Assembly: GCA_036278835.1 (NCBI GenBank)
Contig: DASUKH010000110.1
Span: 1-6,878 of the forward strand
From: DATARH01 sp036278835
Lineage (GTDB): Bacteria; Pseudomonadota; Alphaproteobacteria; ATCC43930; CGMCC-115725
Length of the DNA stretch: 6,878 bases
Reading direction: 5' to 3'
The notes beneath the pieces are model-generated. The model was not told the origin of the DNA and searched no databases. It saw only the letters and a list, made by a program, of their open reading frames with translations. How positions within the stretch are numbered: the stretch's first letter is position 1; every line of letters starts with the position of its first letter. Below are positions 1-5,885 of the stretch, in pieces. A program made the position numbers and the translations under genes.

Positions 1-115
1 GCACAAAGCCGGGGATGCCGCCTTTCGAGAATTCCTCCTGCACGCGTTCCTCGAAGCGGCGGATCGTCACCATGCTCCGATAGGCGCGGAGCAGCTCCTC
101 GCGGCTCAACTGCAC
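1..115 (-). CDS. Thiamine-diphosphate-dependent dehydrogenase E1 alpha subunit, N-terminal fragment
   Basis: Only the first 38 codons lie in the window; the rest is beyond position 1. The peptide begins (V/M)QLSREELLRAYRSM and continues with TIRRFEER, then EEFSKGGIPGFV. This is the usual opening of E1 alpha subunits of pyruvate, acetoin or branched-chain 2-oxoacid dehydrogenase complexes: a first helix with LLxxYxxMxxIRxFEE, then a glycine turn and IPGF leading to the TPP domain. In the family, E1 alpha pairs with E1 beta to decarboxylate a 2-oxoacid and pass the acyl group to the E2 lipoyl domain. The start is GTG at 115-113, chosen because GGGAGGA (complement of 121-127) lies five bases upstream and the next in-frame ATG falls inside the conserved helix. 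The gene is divergent from the reductase at 249. Which 2-oxoacid is used cannot be told from this fragment. Confidence 0.8.
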   Translation of the reverse strand, partial: MQLSREELLRAYRSMVTIRRFEERVQEEFSKGGIPGFV

Positions 116-120
116 GGCGA

Positions 121-127
121 TCCTCCC
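121..127 (-). promoter_or_regulatory. Shine-Dalgarno site of the E1 alpha gene
   Basis: GGGAGGA on the minus strand, five bases before the GTG at 115-113. It decides the non-ATG start of the E1 alpha fragment. The rest of the 133-nt divergent gap (116-248) must hold promoters for both flanking genes, but I see no convincing -35/-10 pair in it. Confidence 0.7.
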
Positions 128-236
128 TGTCGGTAATGCGGCCGGATCAGTTTAGCGCGTTGCCGGAAGCGGAGCGAGGGAAGGATGCGCCGCCGCCGAA
201 TCCGCCTATGATGAGCGCTCGTTCGGGCAAACCAGC

Positions 237-240
237 GGAG
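237..240 (+). promoter_or_regulatory. Shine-Dalgarno site of the ketopantoate-reductase-like gene
   Basis: GGAG eight bases before ATG 249. It favours ATG 249 over the in-frame GTG at 240, because the G of that GTG is itself the last base of the GGAG. Confidence 0.6.
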
Positions 241-248
241 TGCGGTGG

Positions 249-1307
249 ATGGACAAGCGCATCGTCGTCGTCGGGGCCGGCGCGATCGGCGGCTATACCG
301 GCGGAAACCTCGCGCAGAACGGGTTCGACGTGACCCTGATCGATCCGTGGCCCGAGCATGTCGAGGCGATCCGCAAGGACGGGCTGTCGCTCGAAGGCAT
401 CACCCCGGCGGAGTCGCTGATCGCGCACCCGAAGACCCTGCACCTGACCGAGGTGCAGAACCTCGCCAAGGAGCGGCCGATCGACATCGCCTTCATCTCG
501 ATGAAATCCTACGACACCGAATGGGCGACGACGATGATCCGGCAGTATCTGGCGCCGGGCGGCTATGTCGTGTCGCTGCAGAATTGCATCAACGAGGAGC
601 GGATCGCCGGGGTGGTCGGCTGGGGGAAGACGGTCGGCGCGATCGCCGCGCTCCTGTCGGCCGAACTCTACGCCCCCGGCAAAATCCGCCGCACCGGCGC
701 CAAGAACCCGCCGGGCCACGAGGTCTATCGGGTCGGCGAGGTGCACGGCAGGATTACCGCGCGGATCGAGGAATTGGGGGCGATGATCCGCACGATCGAC
801 AGCTGCAAGGTGACCGACAATCTGTGGGGCGAGCGCTGGTCGAAACTGTGCGTCAACGGCATGCATAACGGCGTGTCGGCGGCGAGCGGGCTGTCGGGCA
901 ATGCGATGCGCCAGGACGACCGCATCCGCCGGGTCATCATCCGGTTGGGCGGCGAGGCGGTGCGCATCGGCCAGGCGCAGGGCTACCGGCTCGAAGACAT
1001 CGCCGGGCAGGACGCGGAAAAACTGGCGCGCGCCGCCGAGGGCGACCGGGCGGCGCTCGACGAGGTCGAATCCTTGATGCTGGCGCTGCGCAACACGCAG
1101 CAGCGCAGCGAGCATCAGCGCCCGTCGATGGGCCAGGACATGCAGAAGGGAAGGCGGACCGAGATCGACTTCATCAACGGCGTCATCCTCGAGAAGGGGC
1201 GCGAGATCGGCCGCGCCGCGCCGACCCACGAAAAGCTGATCGCCGCCGTCAAGCGGGTCGAACGCGGCGAGGCCGCGCCATCGCCCGAGCATATTTACGC
1301 GATATAG
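249..1307 (+). CDS. Ketopantoate reductase family (ApbA/PanE) NADPH-dependent oxidoreductase
   Basis: A complete 352-residue protein. Residues 5-15 (IVVVGAGAIGG) are the beta strand and GxGxxG turn of an NAD(P)-binding Rossmann fold. The C-terminal domain holds the ketopantoate reductase signature: WSKLCVN with Lys199 and Asn203 four residues apart, matching the catalytic Lys and Asn of E. coli PanE. It continues with RPSMGQD (Ser293) and GRRTEIDFINGVI (Glu305), matching the substrate-binding Ser and acid, and ends with G-x-x-AP-TH. Family members reduce 2-dehydropantoate to pantoate in the coenzyme A pathway, but many relatives act on other 2-oxo acids. The protein is about 50 residues longer than classical PanE, mostly between Asn203 and Ser293, so the substrate is uncertain. 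ATG 249 is preferred over GTG 240 because of the GGAG at 237-240. It ends TAG 1305-1307, facing the PBP1A gene. A soluble cytoplasmic enzyme is expected. The divergent E1 alpha gene hints at a shared 2-oxoacid theme, but this is weak. Confidence 0.88.
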   Translation: MDKRIVVVGAGAIGGYTGGNLAQNGFDVTLIDPWPEHVEAIRKDGLSLEGITPAESLIAHPKTLHLTEVQNLAKERPIDIAFISMKSYDTEWATTMIRQYLAPGGYVVSLQNCINEERIAGVVGWGKTVGAIAALLSAELYAPGKIRRTGAKNPPGHEVYRVGEVHGRITARIEELGAMIRTIDSCKVTDNLWGERWSKLCVNGMHNGVSAASGLSGNAMRQDDRIRRVIIRLGGEAVRIGQAQGYRLEDIAGQDAEKLARAAEGDRAALDEVESLMLALRNTQQRSEHQRPSMGQDMQKGRRTEIDFINGVILEKGREIGRAAPTHEKLIAAVKRVERGEAAPSPEHIYAI

Positions 1308-1340
1308 GGGTTCAATTCAGGTAGATGATGCGGCCCGCTT

Positions 1341-1422
1341 GTCGTCCCGGCGAAGGCCGGGACCCATGTGTGTCAGCCACCCGAGCGGTGGAGCGATGGA
1401 TACCGGCCTGCGCCGGTATGAC
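1341..1422. repeat. REP-like pair of inverted palindromic repeats
   Basis: Two 26-nt units in inverted orientation are separated by 30 nt. Unit one (1341-1366) contains a perfect 8-bp hairpin, GTCCCGGC / GCCGGGAC with loop GAAG. Unit two (1397-1422) contains ATACCGGC / GCCGGTAT with loop CTGC. The reverse complement of unit two matches unit one at 21 of 26 positions. This is the architecture of REP/BIME elements, and similar GTC..CCGGCG..GGCCGG..CCA units are widespread between genes in alphaproteobacteria. No transposase of the REP-associated family is present nearby. Confidence 0.75.
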
Positions 1423-1500
1423 GGCGACTGTGGGTTCGGGGTGCCTGCCATCATTCACTAGAGCGGTATCCGATCAAGTCCGATCATTAAATGTTCCCCG

Positions 1501-1521
1501 CCCGCGGACTTGATCCGCGGG
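1501..1521. repeat. Perfect 8-bp palindromic hairpin
   Basis: CCCGCGGA (1501-1508) and TCCGCGGG (1514-1521) pair perfectly around loop CTTGA. The form CCGCGGA-CTTGA-TCCGCGG, followed by GTC, is a familiar repeat core in alphaproteobacterial intergenic DNA. No T tract follows. Confidence 0.65.
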
Positions 1522-1564
1522 TCCCCGTCTTCGGCGGCCTGAAAAGACGTGGATGGCCGGGTCA

Positions 1565-1601
1565 CCCCCGGAACGGCCCGCAAGGGCCGGCCGTCCGGGG
1601 G
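1565..1601. repeat. Nested hairpin with GCAA tetraloop
   Basis: The outer arms CCCCCGGA (1565-1572) and TCCGGGGG (1594-1601) enclose a second perfect stem, CGGCCC (1574-1579) / GGGCCG (1584-1589), closed on a GCAA loop of the stable GNRA type on the plus strand. It lies 42 nt beyond the PBP1A stop on that gene's strand. It lacks a T run in either direction, so terminator function is only possible. Confidence 0.55.
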
Positions 1602-1642
1602 CGGCCAAGGGGACCATCGATTCCGTTTGAACGGACCCTGCT

Positions 1643-4486
1643 CTAATAGAGGCCGCCGGTGCCGCGGTCGGGCCGCGCGCTCCCAGGCGGCGCCGGGCCG
1701 CGCGGCGCGGCGTCGGGATAGGGCGGGTAGCGCATTTCTCCGCCCTCGGGCCCCCAGGATTGCGGGTAGGACGGCTGCGCGCCGCGCGGGTCATAGCCGC
1801 GCCACGCGTAGCGGTTGCCGGGGCCGCCGTCGGGCAGGCGATAGGGCGCCGGATACTCAGGCGGCGCGACCTCTCTCGCCACCCGGCTGCCCCGGTCGGC
1901 GCCAACCCCGCCGGGCGCGGTCGTATAAAAGCCGGGCGCGACCTGGCGCAGCCCGTTGCCGGCGGCATCGCCGGGGTAGGGGGCGCCGCTGTCGGCGGCC
2001 GCGTCGGGATAATTGCCGGGGTCGGTGCCCGGATCGTAATAGCCGGAATCGGCGGCGCCGTTGGCGTCGGACCACGCCCCCGCCATATCGGCATCGTCGG
2101 ATGAAGAGGCATCGCTGCTCGCCACGACCGGCTCGGCGCCGGGCGGCGGTGCGAAATCCTTTACCGGCTTGTTGCGCAAGGCGGCGCTCATAAAGTCGCG
2201 GAAGATCGGCGCCGCGACATGGCCGCCCTGCTCGCCATGGCCCAAGGTGCGGGGATCGTCGAAGCCGACATAGACCCCGGCCACGAGGCCGGGGGAGAAG
2301 CCGATGAACCAGGCATCGACCCAATCGCTGGTGGTGCCGGTCTTGCCGGCGAGCGGCTTGCCGACCGACGCGACGGCGATGCCGGTGCCGCGCTTAACCA
2401 CCCCTTCCATCATCTGCACGAGCTGCCAATCGGCCGTGGGGGTGACCAGCGGGTCGGGCTTGTGCGGCCGGTACTCCGTCGCACCGTCGGCAAAGCCCGC
2501 CTCCGGAAGCGACCGCATCGAGGCCTCGGCCGGACCGGCCGGGCGGTAAAGGCTGCTCTTGTCGGAGCCGGCATGCGGGCCGGCGGCGACAAAGCAGGCG
2601 GCGCAGCCGGGGGTGCCCTTCTGGTAAAGGATATGGCCGTTGCGGTCCTGCACCGTGTCGATCAGCGACGACATCAGCCAGTGCCCGCCATTGTCGATCA
2701 TCGCGTAGGCGGTGGTCATGCGGGTCAGCGTGGTGGCGCCGGCGCCCAGCACCATCGAATAATAAGGCGGCATCTTGTCCATGACGCCGAACGCCTCGAC
2801 CGTTTGCGCGATCGCCGGCAGGCCGAGCGCCAGCGCGACATGCACGGTTGCGAGGTTGCGCGAATGAACGAGCGCATCGCTCAAGGTCGTCGCCCCGACA
2901 TAGCCGCTCTCGTAATTTGCCGGCTGCCAATCCGGCAGCCCCGGCCCCTGCGGGATCGAGACAGGCTCGTCCTCGACCATGCTGTCCGGGGTGAAGCCGT
3001 TTTCGAGGGCCGTCACATAGACGAACGGCTTGAACGACGACCCCGGCTGTCGCATCGCCTGGATCGCGCGGTCGAACTGGCTCTGCCGGAACGACCAGCC
3101 GCCGACCAGCGCGAACACCCGCCCGGTATCCGGGTCCTCGACGACGACTCCGCCGCTGGCGTCGGGGATCTGGAGCAGTTCGTAGCTCGCGGCGGCGGAA
3201 TGGTGGTGTCCCTTTGCCGGCTGCTTCTCCACGAGGACGATGTCGCCCGGATGCAGCACGTCGGACACCCGCCGCACCGCCGGGCCGAGCCGCTGGTCCT
3301 TTTCGGTGCGCCGGGCCCAGCGCAGGTCGCGCAGCGGGATATGGCCGGCGCCGCCATCCTTCAGCGCGATCGTCGCTTGCTCGCGGCCGGTCGCGGTCAC
3401 CGCGGCGGGCTGCCAGCCGGCAGGGGCGGGCGGCGCGGCCATGCCGGCGAGCGCTCGCCGCGCCGCCGCCGCGTCCGGGTAGCGGGCGAGGGGGCCGCGC
3501 CAGCCGTGCCGCCGGTCATAGGCGACGAGGCCGTCGCGGAACGCCGCCTCGGCCATCTTCTGATAGTCGGGCCGGTAGCTGGTATGCACGCTGAGGCCGC
3601 CCTCATAGACCGTCTTGTCGCCGAACCTTGCGACCAGTTCGCGGCGCACCTCCTCGAGAAAATACCCCATCGCCTCGGCTGATGCGGGGTCGGCGGGCGC
3701 AGCCTGCGGCGCGACGCCGAGCGGCGCGGCCATCGCCTCCTTCGCCTGCGCCTGGTCGATCCAGCCGACCTCGGCCATGCCGGCGAGCACCCAGTCGCGC
3801 CGCGCCTTGGCCGCGTGCGGGTGGCGGGCCGGGTTATAGTTGGTCGGCGATTTCGGCAGCGCGGCGAGCGAGGCCGCCTCGGCCAGCGACAACTTGTCGA
3901 GCGGCTTGTGGAAATAGGTGTCGGCCGCCGCCGCGACGCCGTAGGCGCCCTGCCCGAGATAGATTTCGTTCAGATAAATTTCGAGGATGCGGTCCTTGCT
4001 GAGGGTGCGCTCGATGCGGTAGGCGAGCAGCGCCTCCTTGATCTTGCGGGTGATCGAGACCTCGTTCGACAACAGAAAATGGCGCACCACCTGCTGGGTG
4101 ATCGTCGAGGCGCCGATCGGCCGCTGACCGCTCGGCAGGCGTAAGAGGTCGGTCGCCGCGGCGCGCAGCATCGCGACCGGGTTGACCCCGCCGTGCTTAT
4201 AGAAATCGCGATCCTCGGCGGCGAGAAACGCGTGGATTACGAGCGGTGGGATGTGATCGAACTTGACCGGAATGCGGTGCTCGCGCTCGAACTCGGTCAT
4301 CAGCGCGCCGTTGGCGTCGTAGATCTTGCTGCCGACCGCCGGCACGTAATTGGCGATCTCGGTCAGGTCGGGAAGGTCCCGCTCGAAATAGCCGAGGGTC
4401 AGGGCGAGCGCGGCGCCCGCCGCGACGCTCAGCACGATCAGGGCGATAAAGGCGGCGCGCGCGACGACGCGCAGAAAGCCGATCAC
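1643..4486 (-). CDS. mrcA: Penicillin-binding protein 1A, bifunctional glycosyltransferase/transpeptidase
   Basis: Class A PBP that polymerises lipid II into glycan strands and cross-links the peptides on the outer face of the inner membrane. From GTG 4486 it has 947 residues. One membrane segment lies at about 10-33. The GT51 domain follows, with AAEDRDF (catalytic Glu91), GASTITQQ (125-132), RKIKEA (Glu151) and LEIYLNEIYLGQGAYG (168-183). YDRRHGWRGP at 323-332 opens the OB-like insert that marks PBP1A. The transpeptidase domain has Ser483-S-F-Lys486, Ser542-R-Asn544 and Lys715-T-G-T. A pair of cysteines (GCAAC, 628 and 631) lies between the SxN and KTG motifs. Residues 776-947 are a Pro/Gly/Asp/Tyr-rich, probably disordered periplasmic tail. 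The start is uncertain: GTG 4486 has only a weak GGAAAG site, the in-frame TTG at 4621 gives an unnatural N-terminus, and the displaced frame at 4566-4483 probably encodes the real cytoplasmic tail. Confidence 0.93.
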   Translation of the reverse strand: MIGFLRVVARAAFIALIVLSVAAGAALALTLGYFERDLPDLTEIANYVPAVGSKIYDANGALMTEFEREHRIPVKFDHIPPLVIHAFLAAEDRDFYKHGGVNPVAMLRAAATDLLRLPSGQRPIGASTITQQVVRHFLLSNEVSITRKIKEALLAYRIERTLSKDRILEIYLNEIYLGQGAYGVAAAADTYFHKPLDKLSLAEAASLAALPKSPTNYNPARHPHAAKARRDWVLAGMAEVGWIDQAQAKEAMAAPLGVAPQAAPADPASAEAMGYFLEEVRRELVARFGDKTVYEGGLSVHTSYRPDYQKMAEAAFRDGLVAYDRRHGWRGPLARYPDAAAARRALAGMAAPPAPAGWQPAAVTATGREQATIALKDGGAGHIPLRDLRWARRTEKDQRLGPAVRRVSDVLHPGDIVLVEKQPAKGHHHSAAASYELLQIPDASGGVVVEDPDTGRVFALVGGWSFRQSQFDRAIQAMRQPGSSFKPFVYVTALENGFTPDSMVEDEPVSIPQGPGLPDWQPANYESGYVGATTLSDALVHSRNLATVHVALALGLPAIAQTVEAFGVMDKMPPYYSMVLGAGATTLTRMTTAYAMIDNGGHWLMSSLIDTVQDRNGHILYQKGTPGCAACFVAAGPHAGSDKSSLYRPAGPAEASMRSLPEAGFADGATEYRPHKPDPLVTPTADWQLVQMMEGVVKRGTGIAVASVGKPLAGKTGTTSDWVDAWFIGFSPGLVAGVYVGFDDPRTLGHGEQGGHVAAPIFRDFMSAALRNKPVKDFAPPPGAEPVVASSDASSSDDADMAGAWSDANGAADSGYYDPGTDPGNYPDAAADSGAPYPGDAAGNGLRQVAPGFYTTAPGGVGADRGSRVAREVAPPEYPAPYRLPDGGPGNRYAWRGYDPRGAQPSYPQSWGPEGGEMRYPPYPDAAPRGPAPPGSARPDRGTGGLY

Positions 4487-4566
4487 CGGCGCTTTCCGGC
4501 AACAGGCGGAGCGGCCGGCTTGCCGGTCGCGGGTTCGGGTGCCGAGCGGGATTTCGGTATCGCCAT
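4483..4566 (-). CDS. 27-codon frame upstream of PBP1A: displaced N-terminus or leader peptide
   Basis: On the minus strand an ATG at 4566 follows GGGAGG at a spacing of four bases, the best ribosome site near the PBP1A gene. The frame starts MAIPKSRS, is Pro/Ala/Lys-rich, ends VAGKRR and stops at TGA 4485-4483. It overlaps the apparent PBP1A GTG (4486-4484) as GTGA. Joined to the PBP frame, it would give a short basic cytoplasmic tail ending KRR right before the membrane segment, which is exactly the normal PBP1A layout. Adding one base, for example a third G in CGGTGATC, would fuse the frames. I think a one-base deletion or sequencing error is more likely than a coupled leader peptide, but the GTGA overlap would suit translational coupling. 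Confidence 0.6.
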   Translation of the reverse strand: MAIPKSRSAPEPATGKPAAPPVAGKRR

Positions 4567-4568
4567 GT

Positions 4569-4576
4569 CTCCTCCC
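4569..4576 (-). promoter_or_regulatory. Strong Shine-Dalgarno site upstream of the PBP1A region
   Basis: GGGAGGAG on the minus strand, ending two bases before ATG 4566; the GGAGG core is four bases away. It is the only strong ribosome site in the 4483-4717 stretch, so initiation probably happens here rather than at GTG 4486. This is central to the frame problem of the PBP1A N-terminus. Confidence 0.6.
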
Positions 4577-4717
4577 GGCTGTCCCCCGCCGGCGGTCAAC
4601 CCGGTCAACACCCGTGCGCAACGATTGGTGGCGCGCCGCGGCGGCGATTTAACCGAACCGCGGCAAAGCCAAGCCCCTAATCCCGGAATTTGCCGGAAAT
4701 GTGATGCTGCCGCCGGG

Positions 4718-5719
4718 CTATTCGGCCGGCTCGGGGATTTTGCGGCTGATGCCGGCGATCGCCGGGAAACGGGCGATCAAGACGCCGACGATGCCCTGGC
4801 GGAAGGCCAAGACGCATAGGATGAAGATGGCGCCCTCGATGGTCGTCACCCAGGAGCCGATCTGGGCGAGGTAGGTCTCCATGGCGACCAGCAGAAAGGC
4901 GCCGACCACCGGCCCGAAGATCGTGCCGATGCCGCCGACCAGCGCCATCAGCACAACTTCGCCCGACATCGTCCAATCGACGTCGGTCAAGGAGGCGAAC
5001 TGGAAAACCAGCGCCTTGGTCGATCCGGCGAGGCCGGCCAGCGCCGCCGACAGGATGAACGCAAGCAATTTGTATTGCTCGACGCGGTAGCCGAGCGAGA
5101 CGGCGCGCGGCTCGTTCTCGCGGATCGCCGTCAGCACCTGCCCGAACGGCGAGTTGATCGCCCGCACGATGATCGCGAAGCCGATCAGGAACACCGCCAG
5201 CGTGAAGTAATACATCGTCAGCGGCTGGCCGAGGTCGACGAGGCCGAACAGGTGGCCGCGCGGCACCCCCTGGATGCCGTCCTCGCCGCCGGTGAACTTC
5301 GCCTGCAGGCAGAAGAAGAACACCATTTGCGCGAAGGCCAAGGTGATCATCGCGAAATAGATGCCCTGGCGGCGGATCGCCAGATAGCCGAACACCGCCC
5401 CCATCGCGGCGGCGACGAGGACGCCGGCGAGGATGCCCGGGATCGGCGGCAGGCCCGCGACTTTCATCGCGTGCGCGGTGATGTAGGCGGCACCGCCGAA
5501 GAACATCGCATGCCCGAACGACAACAGCCCGGTATAGCCAAGCAGCAGGTTGAAGGCGCAGGCGAACAGCGCCATGCACAACGCCCGCTCGACGAAGATC
5601 GGGTAAATGAAATGGGGCGCCGCGATGATCAGGCCGAGGAACACCGCGCCCCACGCCCAGGCCGGGTTGAACCCGGCAGACGTGACGGCACCCCGGCGTA
5701 TCTCGGCAGGCGCGGCCAT
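4718..5719 (-). CDS. livM: Branched-chain amino acid type ABC transporter permease LivM
   Basis: A 333-residue polytopic inner-membrane protein of normal length for LivM. It partners LivH to form the translocation channel of an importer for leucine, isoleucine, valine or related compounds. Visible family marks are GYTGLLSFGHAMFFGGAAY (61-79), TGGEDGIQGVP (143-153), the cytoplasmic coupling-loop region AIRENEPRAVSLGY (198-211) that contacts the ATPases, and GGIGTIFGPVVGAF (262-275). Hydrophobic segments occur throughout, and the C-terminus is short and hydrophilic. ATG 5719 is preceded directly by an in-frame GTG at 5722. Neither has a ribosome site: upstream is only TTTTTGGGTCCCC, then a perfect hairpin. 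The gene follows livH on the same strand but is separated from it by a DUF559 gene and a hairpin cluster. It ends TAG 4720-4718; no livG or livF follows. The exact substrate cannot be read from the permease. Confidence 0.93.
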   Translation of the reverse strand: MAAPAEIRRGAVTSAGFNPAWAWGAVFLGLIIAAPHFIYPIFVERALCMALFACAFNLLLGYTGLLSFGHAMFFGGAAYITAHAMKVAGLPPIPGILAGVLVAAAMGAVFGYLAIRRQGIYFAMITLAFAQMVFFFCLQAKFTGGEDGIQGVPRGHLFGLVDLGQPLTMYYFTLAVFLIGFAIIVRAINSPFGQVLTAIRENEPRAVSLGYRVEQYKLLAFILSAALAGLAGSTKALVFQFASLTDVDWTMSGEVVLMALVGGIGTIFGPVVGAFLLVAMETYLAQIGSWVTTIEGAIFILCVLAFRQGIVGVLIARFPAIAGISRKIPEPAE

Positions 5720-5730
5720 CACGGGGACCC

Positions 5731-5760
5731 AAAAACCCTCTCCCGCACTGCGGGAGAGGG
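5731..5760 (-). terminator. Intrinsic-terminator-like hairpin plus T5 immediately upstream of livM
   Basis: On the minus strand CCCTCTCCCGC (5760-5750) pairs perfectly over 11 bp with GCGGGAGAGGG (5746-5736) around an AGT loop, followed by TTTTT (5735-5731). This has the form of a Rho-independent terminator for transcripts coming from livH and the DUF559 gene. It ends 8 nt before GTG 5722 and 11 nt before ATG 5719. The T run is only five long and is followed by GGG, so partial termination or attenuation is as likely as full arrest. Confidence 0.55.
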
Positions 5761-5855
5761 GGGACCGCTCGCGTAGCGAGCGGTGGGTGAGGGTCTTTTG
5801 GCGGAACCGCCGTTTGCCCCCTCACCCCAACCCTCTCCCCCGGTGGGGGAGAGGG
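5736..5855. repeat. Cluster of four perfect hairpins (composite palindromic repeat)
   Basis: On the plus strand, hairpin A is CCCTCTCCCGC / GCGGGAGAGGG (5736-5746, 5750-5760). Hairpin B is ACCGCTCGC / GCGAGCGGT (5764-5772, 5776-5784), loop GTA. Hairpin C has outer arms GGGTGAGGG (5785-5793) and CCCTCACCC (5819-5827) around inner arms GGCGG (5800-5804) and CCGCC (5807-5811). Hairpin D is CCCTCTCCCCC / GGGGGAGAGGG (5831-5841, 5845-5855), loop GGT. A and D are near copies. The motif CCCTCACCCCAACCCTCTCCC resembles repeats seen widely in proteobacterial genomes. The cluster directly follows the DUF559 gene on its strand. Confidence 0.85.
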
Positions 5856-5885
5856 AGTTCGATGACGCCTGCCGGACAACGCCGA

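Larger units (their letters stand above)
1308..1642. other. Gene-free convergent gap filled with palindromic repeats
   Basis: This 335-nt gap lies between two converging genes. I find no credible coding frame; the short plus-strand frame at 1325-1513 simply reads through repeats. It contains an inverted repeat pair (1341-1422), short hairpins at 1501-1521 and 1565-1601, and a second inverted pair (1459-1645). None of the hairpins is followed by a T run on either strand, so none is a textbook intrinsic terminator, although they may help stop or stabilise both converging transcripts. Confidence 0.75.
1459..1645. repeat. Inverted-repeat-bounded intergenic element reaching the PBP1A stop codon
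   Basis: TAGAGCGGTATCCGATCAA at 1459-1477 matches the reverse complement of 1627-1645 at 15 of 19 positions. The right copy is itself partly palindromic (TCCGTT 1622-1627 / AACGGA 1630-1635). It overlaps the TAG stop of the minus-strand PBP1A gene (1645-1643), which lies in the 11-nt palindrome CTCTAATAGAG at 1641-1651. The interior holds two GC-rich hairpins, annotated separately. It could be a miniature element or two independent copies of one repeat. No flanking target duplication is visible. Confidence 0.5.

Noticed and set aside
147..1292. 381-codon minus-strand open frame antisense to the ketopantoate-reductase-like gene
   Set aside because: It is the GC-rich mirror of a clearly conserved gene, with composition heavy in R, A, D and P and no recognisable domain.
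1325..1513. 62-codon plus-strand frame downstream of the reductase
   Set aside because: It reads straight through the REP-like repeats, a common cause of spurious short proteins, and has no ribosome site.
2219..3682. 487-codon plus-strand open frame antisense to PBP1A
   Set aside because: Shadow frame: Arg/Gly/Ala/His-rich with no family resemblance, while the opposite strand carries all PBP1A catalytic motifs.
4484..4621. Extension of PBP1A to the in-frame TTG at 4621
   Set aside because: The added 45 residues are Arg/Gly-rich with cysteines, lack a ribosome site and look like a shadow. The alternative frame over 4566-4483 gives a far more natural cytoplasmic tail.
4647..4672. TTGGCT / TTAAAT as a promoter for PBP1A on the minus strand
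   Set aside because: The spacer is only 14 nt and the match is weak. No better pair is visible in 4567-4717.
4677..5879. 400-codon minus-strand frame over livM
   Set aside because: Arg/Pro/Gly-rich shadow of livM that starts inside the hairpin repeats.
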